This document shows positions 38,453 through 47,934 of a stretch of DNA of 64,000 nt, one piece after another. This DNA comes from Winslowiella iniecta (GTDB lineage: Bacteria > Pseudomonadota > Gammaproteobacteria > Enterobacterales > Enterobacteriaceae): contig NZ_JRXE01000013.1 in the NCBI RefSeq assembly GCF_001267535.1, positions 38,398-102,397 on the forward strand, written 5' to 3'. The position numbers and the translations under genes were made by a program. Position 1 is the first letter of the stretch. Each line of letters starts with the position of its first letter. The notes under the pieces are model-generated. The model was not told where the DNA came from. It ran no database searches and was given only the letters and a program-made list of their open reading frames with translations.

Positions 38453-39004
38453 ATGACCGCGACTGCGCAGCAGCTTGAATTCCTTAAAGACAGTATCAAA
38501 AGCATCCCGGATTATCCAAAGCCGGGCATCCTCTTTCGTGACGTAACCAGCCTGCTGGAAGATCCGAAAGCGTATGCCACCTGCATTGAACTGTTAGTTG
38601 ATCGCTATCGCAATACCGGCATCACCAAAGTGGTTGGCACCGAAGCGCGTGGTTTCCTGTTCGGTGCGCCTGTCGCGCTGGGGCTGGGCGTTGGTTTCGT
38701 ACCGGTGCGTAAACCGGGCAAACTGCCACGCAAAACCTTCAGCGAAACCTATGAGCTGGAATACGGCACCGACTGCCTCGAATTGCATTGCGACGCGATT
38801 GGCGAAGGTGATGTGGTATTGGTGGTGGATGACCTGTTGGCCACCGGCGGTACCCTGGAAGCGACGGTGAAACTGATCCGCCGTGCCGGTGGTGAAGTGA
38901 AAAACGCCGCCTTTGTAATCAATCTGTTTGACCTGAGCGGTGAAGCACGCCTGAAAGCGATGGGCGTTGATTGCTATAGTCTGGTCAACTTCCCCGGTCA
39001 TTAA
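38453..39004 (+). CDS. apt: Adenine phosphoribosyltransferase
   Basis: Converts adenine and PRPP to AMP in purine salvage. 183 residues, E. coli length. The PRPP-binding motif is [17 protein letters not shown]. The N-terminal hood residues [21 protein letters not shown] are typical. The ATG at 38453 fits the family. It is followed by dnaX after 143 bp. Confidence 0.97.
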   Translation: MTATAQQLEFLKDSIKSIPDYPKPGILFRDVTSLLEDPKAYATCIELLVDRYRNTGITKVVGTEARGFLFGAPVALGLGVGFVPVRKPGKLPRKTFSETYELEYGTDCLELHCDAIGEGDVVLVVDDLLATGGTLEATVKLIRRAGGEVKNAAFVINLFDLSGEARLKAMGVDCYSLVNFPGH

Positions 39005-39020
39005 TACTCTTCATACTTCA

Positions 39021-39045
39021 AGCGGCAGATGCGTTGGCTGCCGCT
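39021..39045 (+). terminator. Weak terminator after apt
   Basis: 8-bp perfect stem AGCGGCAG / CTGCCGCT with a 9-base loop, followed by CGAATTATTTT. The T run is poor, so it may be partial. Confidence 0.5.
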
Positions 39046-39147
39046 CGAATTATTTTGGCTATTCGCTACCCACTATCTTCAGCCTCGCTGTAAAAGTGCG
39101 GCTGTGTTAGCATTAACCCCTGTTTCACTGACAAATTCTGCGAATTA

Positions 39148-41082
39148 ATGAGCTATCAGGTACTTGCCCGCAAGTGGCGTCCACAAGCGTTTACTGATGT
39201 TGTCGGTCAGGAGCATGTCCTGACAGCGCTGGCAAATGGCCTGTCGCTTGGCCGCATTCATCACGCTTACCTTTTTTCCGGCACCCGCGGTGTGGGAAAG
39301 ACCACCATTGCGCGCCTGCTGGCGAAAGGACTGAACTGCGAAACCGGCATTACTGCCACCCCCTGCGGCCAGTGCGATAACTGCCGTGAAATTGAGCAGG
39401 GGCGCTTTGTCGATCTGATCGAGATCGATGCGGCTTCACGTACCAAAGTCGAAGACACCCGCGACCTGCTGGATAACGTCCAGTACGCGCCGGCGCGCGG
39501 TCGTTTTAAAGTTTACCTGATTGACGAAGTACATATGCTGTCGCGCCACAGCTTCAACGCCTTGCTGAAAACGCTGGAAGAGCCGCCATCACACGTCAAA
39601 TTCCTGCTTGCCACCACCGATCCGCAGAAGCTGCCGGTCACCATCCTGTCACGCTGCTTGCAGTTCCATCTGAAAGCGTTAGATGTTGAGCAAATTCGGG
39701 GCCAGCTGGAGCATGTGCTGAAACAGGAAGCGATTCCGTCGGAAAACCGTGCCTTGCAGCTGCTGGCGCGTGCCGCCGATGGTAGTATGCGAGATGCGCT
39801 CAGCCTCGCTGACCAGGCCATCGCCATGGGGCAAGGGCAGGTGATTACCGACACAGTTAACACGATGCTCGGCACGCTGGATGATGAACAGCCGCTGGCG
39901 CTGATTGAAGCGCTGGTGGATGCCGATGGTCAGCAAGTGATGGCGCTGCTGAACCAGGCGGCATCACGCGGCGTGGAGTGGGAGGCGCTGCTGGTAGAAA
40001 TACTGCGCCTGCTGCATCGCATTGCGATGGTGCAGCTGTTACCGTCGGCTATCGGCGACGATCAGGCGGCAATTGAACAGCGGTTGCGCGAGCTGGCGCG
40101 TGTGCTGCCGCCTGCTGACGTGCAGCTTTACTATCAGACTTTGCTGATGGGGCGTAAAGAGCTGGCGCTGGCACCGGATCGCCGGATGGGCGTCGAAATG
40201 ACGCTACTGCGCGCCCTGGCGTTTCACCCACGCCAGGTGATTGCCGAACCGGCATCCCGCCCGGTGATGACGCCGCAGGCTCAGCCACAGCCAACTGTAC
40301 CGGCCAGCGCACCGTCACAACCGGCAGCCCCGCATACCGTGCCGGACAGCGCGCCGCCGGGCAATTTACCCGATGCCACCAGTCAGCTATTGCAGGCGCG
40401 CACCCAACTGATGCGTCAGCAGGGAGCGACCAAAGTAAAAAAGAGTGAGCCGGCGGCGCCTGGAGCGCGGCCGGCGAGTTCGGCACTGGAGCGGCTGGCT
40501 TCAGTTACCGAGCGAGGTCAGAAGCGCCAGCAAGCTGCTGCCGCTGAGGCTGGCGCAACGGTAAAAAAAGAGGCGTACCGCTGGAAAGCACTGAATCCGG
40601 TTGAAGCGAAGCCGGAGCCGGTTGCGACACCAAAAGCGTTGCGCTCGGCGTTAGAGCACGAGAAAACGCCGGAGCTGGCAAACCGGCTGATGGAAGAGTC
40701 GCAGCAGCGTGATGCCTGGGCGGCAGAAATCGCGGCGATGGCGATACCTAAATTAGTGCAGCAGCTGGCATTAAACGCATGGAAAGAACAGACTGAGCAG
40801 GGGATCTGTTTACACTTACGTGCCGGACAGCGTCATCTGAATTCGCCATCGGCACAAAAAGTGCTGGCGGAAGCATTAAGCCTGGCGGCAGGCCAGACGG
40901 TTGAACTGACGATTGTCGAAGATGATAATCCGTCGGTGTTAACGCCGCTGGAGTGGCGACAGGCGATTTATGAAGAAAAGCTGGCGCAGGCGCGCCAGTC
41001 GATAATCGCGGATACTCATATTCAGACCCTGCGTCGGTTCTTTGATGCCGATCTGGATGAAGAGAGTATTCGCCCCGTTTGA
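39148..41082 (+). CDS. dnaX: DNA polymerase III subunits tau and gamma
   Basis: Full-length tau, 644 residues (E. coli 643). The AAA+ clamp-loader motor comprises domains I-III (about 1-370). Walker A is GTRGVGKTTIA, the zinc module C-x8-C-x2-C-x2-C is in LNCETGITATPCGQCDNC, and DEVHML is Walker B. A Pro/Ala-rich linker (about 385-430) leads to domains IV-V, which bind DnaB and the polymerase core. A recoding signal at 40421-40475 makes the shorter gamma: codons 1-432, then GAG and TGA at 40446-40448. ybaB and recR follow. Confidence 0.97.
   Translation: MSYQVLARKWRPQAFTDVVGQEHVLTALANGLSLGRIHHAYLFSGTRGVGKTTIARLLAKGLNCETGITATPCGQCDNCREIEQGRFVDLIEIDAASRTKVEDTRDLLDNVQYAPARGRFKVYLIDEVHMLSRHSFNALLKTLEEPPSHVKFLLATTDPQKLPVTILSRCLQFHLKALDVEQIRGQLEHVLKQEAIPSENRALQLLARAADGSMRDALSLADQAIAMGQGQVITDTVNTMLGTLDDEQPLALIEALVDADGQQVMALLNQAASRGVEWEALLVEILRLLHRIAMVQLLPSAIGDDQAAIEQRLRELARVLPPADVQLYYQTLLMGRKELALAPDRRMGVEMTLLRALAFHPRQVIAEPASRPVMTPQAQPQPTVPASAPSQPAAPHTVPDSAPPGNLPDATSQLLQARTQLMRQQGATKVKKSEPAAPGARPASSALERLASVTERGQKRQQAAAAEAGATVKKEAYRWKALNPVEAKPEPVATPKALRSALEHEKTPELANRLMEESQQRDAWAAEIAAMAIPKLVQQLALNAWKEQTEQGICLHLRAGQRHLNSPSAQKVLAEALSLAAGQTVELTIVEDDNPSVLTPLEWRQAIYEEKLAQARQSIIADTHIQTLRRFFDADLDEESIRPV
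40421..40475 (+). promoter_or_regulatory. Programmed -1 frameshift signal of dnaX
   Basis: Three elements in the E. coli order. A Shine-Dalgarno-like AGGGAG (40421-40426), 10 bases later the heptamer A-AAA-AAG (40437-40443) in the correct frame, and then a stem-loop (40449-40475). The stem has 11 pairs with one mismatch, arms GCCGGCGGCGC and GCGCGGCCGGC. Slippage gives GAG then TGA, making gamma of about 433 residues. Confidence 0.93.
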
Positions 41083-41136
41083 ACCGCCGCCTAAGCGTAT
41101 CCGACGATTACGCGGCCTGAGCTGAGAGAGAAGACT

Positions 41137-41466
41137 ATGTTTGGTAAAGCCGGTTTGGGCAACCTGATGAAGCAGGCCCAGCAAATGCAGGACAAAATGG
41201 CCCAGGTGCAGGAAGAGATTGCTGCAATGGAAGTGACCGGTGAATCCGGTGCGGGTCTGGTCAAAGTGACCATTAACGGTGCGCACAACTGCCGTCGTGT
41301 TGAAATCGATCCAAGCTTGCTGGAAGATGACAAAGACATGCTGGAAGATCTGGTGGCTGCGGCATTCAACGACGCGGCGCGCCGTATTGGTGAAACGCAG
41401 AAAGAGAAAATGGCAGCAGTTTCCAGCGGAATGCAGTTGCCGCCGGGCTTTAAGATGCCATTCTGA
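41137..41466 (+). CDS. ybaB: YbaB/EbfC nucleoid-associated protein
   Basis: 109 residues. Small dimeric DNA-binding protein that decorates the nucleoid. Conserved blocks are [22 protein letters not shown] and [22 protein letters not shown]. Its TGA overlaps the recR ATG (TGATG). Belongs to the dnaX-ybaB-recR operon. Confidence 0.97.
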   Translation: MFGKAGLGNLMKQAQQMQDKMAQVQEEIAAMEVTGESGAGLVKVTINGAHNCRRVEIDPSLLEDDKDMLEDLVAAAFNDAARRIGETQKEKMAAVSSGMQLPPGFKMPF

Positions 41467-42071
41467 TGCAAACCAGCCCGCTCCTCGAATCACTGATGGA
41501 GTCGCTGCGCTGTTTACCCGGTGTCGGGCCTAAATCAGCGCAGCGCATGGCATTCCAGCTGTTGCAGCGCGATCGCAGCGGCGGAATGCGGCTGGCGCAG
41601 GCGCTGACCCGTGCCATGTCTGAAATCGGTCACTGTAAGGATTGCCATACATTTACCGAGCAGGACATTTGCACCATTTGCGCCAATCCGCGACGTCAGC
41701 AGAACGGCCAGATCTGCGTGGTGGAAAGCCCGGCCGATATTCACGCCATTGAGCAAACCGGCCAGTTTGGCGGTCGCTACTTTGTGCTGATGGGCCATCT
41801 TTCGCCGCTGGACGGTATCGGCCCCAATGATATCGGGCTGGATCGCCTTGAACATCGTCTGGAACGTGAAACCATCCAGGAAGTGATTCTCGCCACCAAC
41901 CCGACGGTGGAAGGTGAGGCGACCGCCAACTATATTGCTGAGCTTTGCGGGCAGTATGGTGTGGATGCCAGCCGTATCGCACACGGTGTACCGATGGGCG
42001 GCGAACTGGAAATGGTCGATGGTACTACCCTGTCGCACTCGCTGGCAGGACGTCAAAAGATTAAATTCTGA
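41466..42071 (+). CDS. recR: Recombination mediator RecR
   Basis: 201 residues, E. coli length. RecR works with RecO (and RecF) to load RecA on SSB-covered gaps. The helix-hairpin-helix is [17 protein letters not shown]. The zinc finger is [17 protein letters not shown] with a following Cys-free stretch. The Toprim domain is [24 protein letters not shown]. Translationally coupled to ybaB. Confidence 0.97.
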   Translation: MQTSPLLESLMESLRCLPGVGPKSAQRMAFQLLQRDRSGGMRLAQALTRAMSEIGHCKDCHTFTEQDICTICANPRRQQNGQICVVESPADIHAIEQTGQFGGRYFVLMGHLSPLDGIGPNDIGLDRLEHRLERETIQEVILATNPTVEGEATANYIAELCGQYGVDASRIAHGVPMGGELEMVDGTTLSHSLAGRQKIKF

Positions 42072-42077
42072 ATATTT

Positions 42078-42102
42078 GCAGGTACGGCGCGTTCGTACCT
42101 GC
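42078..42102 (+). terminator. Hairpin closing the dnaX-ybaB-recR operon
   Basis: Perfect 9-bp stem GCAGGTACG / CGTACCTGC with a 7-base loop. The trailing sequence TTGAAAAGTTTT is only moderately T-rich and doubles as the -35 of the htpG heat-shock promoter. Confidence 0.6.
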
Positions 42103-42129
42103 TTGAAAAGTTTTATTTCATCCCCATCT
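42102..42129 (+). promoter_or_regulatory. Sigma32 heat-shock promoter of htpG
   Basis: CTTGAAA (42102-42108), 13-bp spacer, CCCCATCT (42122-42129): an almost perfect sigma32 promoter, as in E. coli htpG. The first base of the -35 is the last base of the upstream hairpin. Confidence 0.9.
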
Positions 42130-42169
42130 CCTCTTCAACATTCAATAAACCTGATTTGTTGAGGTATCA

Positions 42170-44044
42170 ATGACCATGAAAGGACAAGAGACACGTGGCT
42201 TCCAGTCAGAGGTAAAACAGCTTCTGCACCTGATGATCCACTCCCTCTATTCAAACAAAGAAATCTTCCTGCGCGAGCTGATCTCCAACGCCTCAGATGC
42301 GGCGGATAAGCTGCGTTTCCGCGCGCTCTCTGCTTCTGAGCTGTATGAAGGTGATGGCGATCTGCGGGTCCGGGTTTCGGTTGACAAGGAACAACGCACT
42401 CTTACGCTGCGCGATAACGGCATCGGGATGCGTCGTGATGAAGTCATTGAAAACCTGGGAACGATTGCCAAGTCTGGCACCAAATCCTTCCTTGAATCGC
42501 TCGGTTCCGACCAGGCGAAAGACAGCCAGCTGATTGGTCAGTTCGGTGTCGGTTTCTACTCGGCGTTTATCGTGGCGGATAAAGTGTCGGTGCGCACCCG
42601 CGCGGCCGGTGCTGCTGCCGATGAAGGCGTCTTCTGGGAGTCAGAAGGTGAAGGCGATTACACCATCGCCGATATCGAAAAAGCCGATCGCGGCACCGAA
42701 ATCACCCTGCATCTGCGCGAAGGCGAAGATGAGTTCCTCGATGCGTGGCGCGTGCGCGGCATTATCAGCAAATACTCTGACCACATTGCTCTGCCGGTCG
42801 AGATTGAGTCGCATAACGAAGAAGACGACACCACCCACTGGGAAAAAATCAACAAAGCGCAGGCGTTATGGACGCGCAACAAGTCCGACGTCAGCGACGA
42901 CGAATACAAAGAGTTCTACAAACATATTGCCCATGACTTTACCGATCCGGCGGCCTGGAGCCACAACCGCGTCGAGGGCAAGCAGGAGTACACCAGCCTG
43001 CTGTATATCCCGGCGCAGGCGCCATGGGATATGTGGAACCGCGATCATAAACACGGCCTGAAACTGTATGTGCAGCGCGTGTTTATCATGGATGACGCCG
43101 AGCAGTTTATGCCGAACTACCTGCGCTTTGTTCGCGGGCTGATCGACTCCAATGATCTGCCGCTGAACGTATCCCGTGAAATCCTGCAGGACAGCCGTAT
43201 CACCCAGAGTCTGCGCAGTGCACTGAGTAAGCGTGCATTGCAGATGCTGGAGAAAATGGCGAAAGACGATGCGGAAAAATATCAGCAGTTCTGGCAGCAG
43301 TTCGGTCTGGTACTGAAAGAAGGCCCGGCAGAAGATACCAGTAACGGCGAAACTATCGCCAAACTGCTGCGCTTTGCGTCTACCAGTAGTGAAGGTTCTG
43401 CGCAGACCGTGGCGCTGGAAGATTACGTCAGCCGCATGGTTGAAGGACAGGACAAAATTTACTATATCACTGCCGACAGCTATGCGGCGGCGAAGAGCAG
43501 CCCGCACCTTGAGCTGTTCCGTAAGAAAGGTATTGAGGTCCTGCTGCTTTCAGACCGCATTGACGAATGGATGATGAGCTACCTGACTGAATTTGATGGT
43601 AAATCCTTCCAGTCGGTCAGCAAGGCGGACGATTCATTAAGCAAGCTGGCTGATGAAGAGAGCGACGAGCAGAAAGAAGCGGAAAAAGCGCTGGAACCGT
43701 TTATCGAGCGCGTGAAAACCCTGCTGGGCGAGCGCGTGAAAGAAGTGCGCTTAACTCATCGCTTAACCGATACCCCGGCTATCGTCACCACCGAAGCCAA
43801 CGACATGAGTACCCAGATGGCGAAACTGTTTGCCGCGGCGGGTCAGGCGGTACCGGAAGTGAAGTATCTGTTTGAGATCAACCCGGATCACGCGCTGGTA
43901 AAACGTGCTGCCGATACGCAGGACGAGACACATTTTGCCGAGTGGATCGAGCTGCTGTTGGATCAGGCGTTGTTCGCTGAACGCGGTACGCTGGACGATC
44001 CTAACCAGTTTATCCGCCGCATGAATCAGCTGCTGATTGCCTGA
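42170..44044 (+). CDS. htpG: Molecular chaperone HtpG (bacterial Hsp90)
   Basis: 624 residues. N-terminal GHKL ATPase domain: [33 protein letters not shown] and [18 protein letters not shown] are the Hsp90 motifs I-III. The middle domain carries the catalytic Arg loop ([11 protein letters not shown]). The C-terminal dimerisation domain ends in RRMNQLLIA. The ATG at 42170 has TGAGG five bases upstream. The E. coli protein starts at the second Met (42176, MKGQETRGF), whose spacing is 11, so both are possible. Confidence 0.97.
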   Translation: MTMKGQETRGFQSEVKQLLHLMIHSLYSNKEIFLRELISNASDAADKLRFRALSASELYEGDGDLRVRVSVDKEQRTLTLRDNGIGMRRDEVIENLGTIAKSGTKSFLESLGSDQAKDSQLIGQFGVGFYSAFIVADKVSVRTRAAGAAADEGVFWESEGEGDYTIADIEKADRGTEITLHLREGEDEFLDAWRVRGIISKYSDHIALPVEIESHNEEDDTTHWEKINKAQALWTRNKSDVSDDEYKEFYKHIAHDFTDPAAWSHNRVEGKQEYTSLLYIPAQAPWDMWNRDHKHGLKLYVQRVFIMDDAEQFMPNYLRFVRGLIDSNDLPLNVSREILQDSRITQSLRSALSKRALQMLEKMAKDDAEKYQQFWQQFGLVLKEGPAEDTSNGETIAKLLRFASTSSEGSAQTVALEDYVSRMVEGQDKIYYITADSYAAAKSSPHLELFRKKGIEVLLLSDRIDEWMMSYLTEFDGKSFQSVSKADDSLSKLADEESDEQKEAEKALEPFIERVKTLLGERVKEVRLTHRLTDTPAIVTTEANDMSTQMAKLFAAAGQAVPEVKYLFEINPDHALVKRAADTQDETHFAEWIELLLDQALFAERGTLDDPNQFIRRMNQLLIA

Positions 44045-44052
44045 TACGGGTG

Positions 44053-44132
44053 TCACAGGGGCGGCGAGGTTAGCTCCCCTGTACTATTTCTGGCATCCGT
44101 TTGTTGTAGGGGCGGCTAAGGCCGCCTTTTTT
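44053..44132. repeat. GTAG-headed palindrome, copy 4, with terminator features
   Basis: GTAG (44106-44109) then GGCGGC-TAAG-GCCGCC and six T: family member and working-looking terminator for htpG. The preceding stretch ACAGGGGCGGCGAGGTTAGC-TCCCCTGT (about 44054-44083) forms another hairpin resembling the tail segment CCGAGGGTTAGCACCC of the copies near 53210. TTTCTGGCAT precedes GTAG as in copy 3. It overlaps the end of the convergent LysR gene by two bases. Confidence 0.72.
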
Positions 44133-45006
44133 ACTCCCCGCCAGCCGCTTCAGCCAGTAACCAGCGGCGAAAAATAGCAATTTCCTGTTCATCTTTCCGA
44201 CTCTGCTTCACCATCATCCAGGTGGCGCGCGCCATTGCCGTAAATCCTACTGGCGCAATCAGTGTGCCATCTTCCAGCTCTTTTTTTACCAGAATCCGCG
44301 GCGTGATCATCAGGCCTAAACCATTGCGCGCCGCCTGAATGCCGAGTGTCAGATTGTCGAAATACCTGCCCGCCCAGAAATCACCGCGTGCGCCGCTTTT
44401 TTCCGCCCACTCAGCCCAGGCATGCCGTTTCGTTTCGGCATGCAGCAGCGGCAGGGTGGTGAAATCGGTATCGTGACTCACCTGCCGGTCAAAATCGGCT
44501 GAGCATACCGGGCCAATATAATCGACGGTAATCAGCGTGGCGGCGATATCATGGTGCGAGGTCTGCTCGTGGCTGAGGATCAGCACATCAGTCTGATCGC
44601 TACGCACTTTATCGATATCCATATGCGTCTGAAAGTTCAGAGAGATATCGGGATGCTGCTGACTGAAATGACTGATGCGCGGGATCAGCCACTGCGAAAG
44701 AAAACTGGGGGCGCTGGAGACCGTCAGACTGCTGCTGGTGCGCTGGGATATTTTCTCACAGGTGGTTTCAATTTCACTAAAAGCGCGCGTGCAGGTAACT
44801 TTCAGGCGTTCACCGTCAGCCGTCAGATAAACCCGGCCATTAGCCCGAACAAACAATGGTTTACCCAGCCACTCCTCCAGCTGTTTGATCTGATGGCTGA
44901 TCGCGCTGTGAGTCACATTCAGTGACTGAGCCGCCAGGCTAAAGCTGTTATGCAGTGCTGCCTGCTGGAAATAACGCAGCGCACGTAATGAGGGGAGGTC
45001 CGCCAT
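44131..45006 (-). CDS. LysR-family transcriptional regulator, GcvA-like
   Basis: 291 residues. The N-terminal winged helix has the GcvA/AmpR-like pattern LPSLRALRYFQQAALHNSFSLAAQSLNVTHSAISHQIKQLEEWLGKPLFVR. A LysR effector domain follows from about 90. Not matched to a named gene. It is divergent from the unknown gene at 45275 with a 268-bp shared intergenic region, so that gene is the first candidate target. Confidence 0.87.
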   Translation of the reverse strand: MADLPSLRALRYFQQAALHNSFSLAAQSLNVTHSAISHQIKQLEEWLGKPLFVRANGRVYLTADGERLKVTCTRAFSEIETTCEKISQRTSSSLTVSSAPSFLSQWLIPRISHFSQQHPDISLNFQTHMDIDKVRSDQTDVLILSHEQTSHHDIAATLITVDYIGPVCSADFDRQVSHDTDFTTLPLLHAETKRHAWAEWAEKSGARGDFWAGRYFDNLTLGIQAARNGLGLMITPRILVKKELEDGTLIAPVGFTAMARATWMMVKQSRKDEQEIAIFRRWLLAEAAGGE

Positions 45007-45274
45007 AAATCACTACCTGTGAGAAAAACTAACAGGAAGTGTCTGTTTAAATCATTTCAAAGTCCAGCCGCATTTTCATACTCTTGGCAACGGAAGTTAA
45101 CGAGAAACCGCGCTAATAAGCCGTGGCGGTTAATTTGTCCGCCAGCACCAGGGAATCTGTAGCCTGCTCTCAGGCACGGCTTACAGCAAAAAAATAACAA
45201 CCAGACACTCTCTCCGCGACTGCACACAGCAATCAGTCGCGAAGCAGCTTTTTACCGGCAAGAGTTAATCAATA
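45007..45274. other. Divergent region between LysR gene and unknown gene
   Basis: 268 bp. It holds two dyads: TGGCGG / CCGCCA (45124-45144) and the perfect 8-bp hairpin CGCGACTG / CAGTCGCG with an 11-base loop (45215-45241) in the likely 5' leader of the + strand gene. A short T run (AAGCAGCTTTTT) follows the second, so it could act as an attenuator. No clear LysR box can be fixed by eye. Confidence 0.45.
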
Positions 45275-45892
45275 ATGGATACATCCTCGCTCTCTCCATT
45301 GCGGCAAAAAATTGCAGACCAACCGGCTGAGCAGCGTGCTGACACGCTGCACAATCAGCTGCGCCAGAGCCTTTCGCGGCTGTATAAGCTGGAAAATCAC
45401 GATATCTTTTTTGTGAAATCGGTCGCTGTCGGGCTGGTGATTTTATCTCATCTGTTTCACAAGCAGGAAGTGGCGCGCTGTGTGGCCCGACAAGCCAGCC
45501 AGCTGCCAGCCAGTGAACTGCTGGACCGCCATGCTGCCCGCCTTGGCGATCCGGGAACGGTACCGGTTATCAGGCATGTAAATCCCCGTACCGGCCAGGT
45601 CAACAGCCTGCGTGACTGTGAAGGGAAGGGGGTAGTTGATGCTTCCGACAGTTTTGCCACCACCCTGCACGATGAGCTGGTGCGCGACAGCGCGATTTTT
45701 ATCACCCCGTTGCATCTGCACGCCTCGTTGTCGACAGGGTTGGCAATGATTGCGCTGCGCACGTCTGAATTCAGCACCCTGATGCGCAGCGAATTGCGGT
45801 TGTTCGAAGCCTCAACGGTTCCCGCTAAGCCGCTGGCCGATGCATTGGGAAAAATCCACAGTAGCCACTGGCAACCCTATAATCTGGCTTAG
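45275..45892 (+). CDS. Hypothetical protein of unknown family
   Basis: 205 residues, not recognised. No signal peptide. The first 45 residues are polar and Gln/Ser-rich (RADTLHNQLRQSLSRLY). A hydrophobic stretch follows at about 46-65 (FFVKSVAVGLVILSHLFH), which may be one membrane segment or a buried helix. The middle has PVIRHVNPRTGQVNSLRDCEG. The end is helix-like (LRLFEASTVPAKPLADALG). Base composition is close to the neighbours. The ribosome site is weak (AAGAG, 12 bases off). Its divergent LysR partner suggests regulated expression. Confidence 0.65.
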   Translation: MDTSSLSPLRQKIADQPAEQRADTLHNQLRQSLSRLYKLENHDIFFVKSVAVGLVILSHLFHKQEVARCVARQASQLPASELLDRHAARLGDPGTVPVIRHVNPRTGQVNSLRDCEGKGVVDASDSFATTLHDELVRDSAIFITPLHLHASLSTGLAMIALRTSEFSTLMRSELRLFEASTVPAKPLADALGKIHSSHWQPYNLA

Positions 45893-46060
45893 CTGAATGC
45901 GCCGGTTAATAAAACGGACAAAAGCAGTGGCGGTAAACGTGATAAAGCGTCAAGATGTTACCGAGAACAATTTGCCTAACTTTCTGTAATTAAACTTAAA
46001 TTATTATACATTTTACATATTAAGATCATTATTGTTACTGCCGTTTAACCGCCCGTTTTC

Positions 46061-46089
46061 TTGTGGATACCGGGGCTTAGTGGTATGTT
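46061..46089 (+). promoter_or_regulatory. Probable adk promoter
   Basis: TTGTGG (46061-46066), 17-bp spacer, TATGTT (46084-46089), 49 bases before the adk start. The stretch CCGGGGCTTAGTGGTAT resembles the E. coli adk promoter as I recall it. The AT-rich 170 bp upstream (45893-46060) shows nothing else I can support. Confidence 0.6.
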
Positions 46090-46107
46090 CTTGGCCTTAT
46101 TAGTTAG

Positions 46108-46782
<675 letters not shown>

Positions 46783-46790
46783 TCGTTCTG

Positions 46791-46815
46791 GGGCCGGGTT
46801 TCACCTGGCCCTTTT
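46791..46815 (+). terminator. Intrinsic terminator of adk
   Basis: 9-bp stem GGGCCGGGT / ACCTGGCCC (one G-T pair) with a 3-base loop, followed by TTTT. Confidence 0.82.
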
Positions 46816-46904
46816 GCAGCAATCGGTTTATCCCCCGCAATTTTTAGCTACAATCATTCTCGTTTTCATTTATACCCACCTTTATGCCAATAAAAGGAAT
46901 AAAA

Positions 46905-47864
46905 ATGAGGCACGATAAACCCGGCGTATTGCTGGTTAATCTCGGCACGCCTGATGCGCCAACCCCTGCTGCGGTAAAGCGCTATCTGAAACAGTTTCTC
47001 AGCGATCCGCGTGTTGTCGACACCCCGCGCTGGTTGTGGTGGCCGATCCTCAATGGCGCGATCCTGCCGATCCGCTCACCGCGTGTGGCAAAACTGTATG
47101 CATCAGTATGGATGGATGACGGCTCTCCGCTGCTGGTGTACAGCAAGCGTCAGCGTGAAGCGCTGGCTGCCCGGCTGGATATGCCGGTGGCACTGGGCAT
47201 GAGTTACGGCAATCCCAGCCTGAAAAGCGCCGTGGACAGTCTGATGGCGCAGGGCGTGACGCGCCTGATCGTCCTGCCGCTCTATCCACAGTTCTCCTGC
47301 TCGACCGTGGCTGCGGTATGGGATGGCTTAACCAAAGTGTTCGCCAGTTACCGTTCGCTGCCGGACGTGCAGTTTATCCGTGATTACGCCACGCATCCCG
47401 GCTACATTGACGCACTGAAGGCATCGGTGGAGCGCTCTTTTGCCGCCCACGGTAAACCCGATCTGCTGGTCATGTCTTTCCACGGCATTCCACAGCGTTT
47501 TGCCGACGAAGGCGATGATTACCCGCAGCGTTGCCGCGATACTGCGGATGCGCTGGCAGAGGCACTGGGGCTGGGGCCGACCGAAGTGATGATGACTTTC
47601 CAGTCGCGCTTTGGTCGCGAGCCGTGGTTAACACCGTATACCGACGAAACACTGAAAGGCTTGCCGGCAAAAGGCGTGAAGCATATTCAGATTATGAGTC
47701 CGGGTTTCTCCGCTGACTGCCTGGAAACGCTGGAAGAGATTAGCGAACAGAACCGCGAATTCTTTATGCACGCCGGTGGTACGCAGTTTGAATATATTCC
47801 GGCACTGAATGATGACGCTGAACATATCGATATGATGGTGGATTTAGTTACCCGTCAACGCTGA
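46905..47864 (+). CDS. hemH: Ferrochelatase
   Basis: Inserts iron into protoporphyrin IX, last step of haem synthesis. 319 residues from the ATG at 46905 ([20 protein letters not shown]), preceded by AAAGGAAT. An in-frame ATG at 46884 adds seven residues not in the family. The catalytic His is in [35 protein letters not shown] and CPGF-like [15 protein letters not shown] are conserved. Confidence 0.97.
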   Translation: MRHDKPGVLLVNLGTPDAPTPAAVKRYLKQFLSDPRVVDTPRWLWWPILNGAILPIRSPRVAKLYASVWMDDGSPLLVYSKRQREALAARLDMPVALGMSYGNPSLKSAVDSLMAQGVTRLIVLPLYPQFSCSTVAAVWDGLTKVFASYRSLPDVQFIRDYATHPGYIDALKASVERSFAAHGKPDLLVMSFHGIPQRFADEGDDYPQRCRDTADALAEALGLGPTEVMMTFQSRFGREPWLTPYTDETLKGLPAKGVKHIQIMSPGFSADCLETLEEISEQNREFFMHAGGTQFEYIPALNDDAEHIDMMVDLVTRQR

Positions 47865-47881
47865 TGAGTTTGGCTAAAGCC

Positions 47882-47913
47882 AGGCCGTGAATATGTTATC
47901 ATTCACGGCCTGA
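47882..47913 (+). other. Strong hairpin between hemH and gsk
   Basis: Perfect 12-bp stem CAGGCCGTGAAT / ATTCACGGCCTG with an 8-base loop. Followed by AATTCTTCC, so termination of hemH would be partial. It ends 21 bases before the gsk ATG and may influence its translation. Confidence 0.6.
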
Positions 47914-47934
47914 ATTCTTCCGAAGCTATTAATC

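Noticed and set aside
42534-43061. 175-codon frame inside htpG
   Set aside because: Basic, low-complexity shadow in another frame of htpG.
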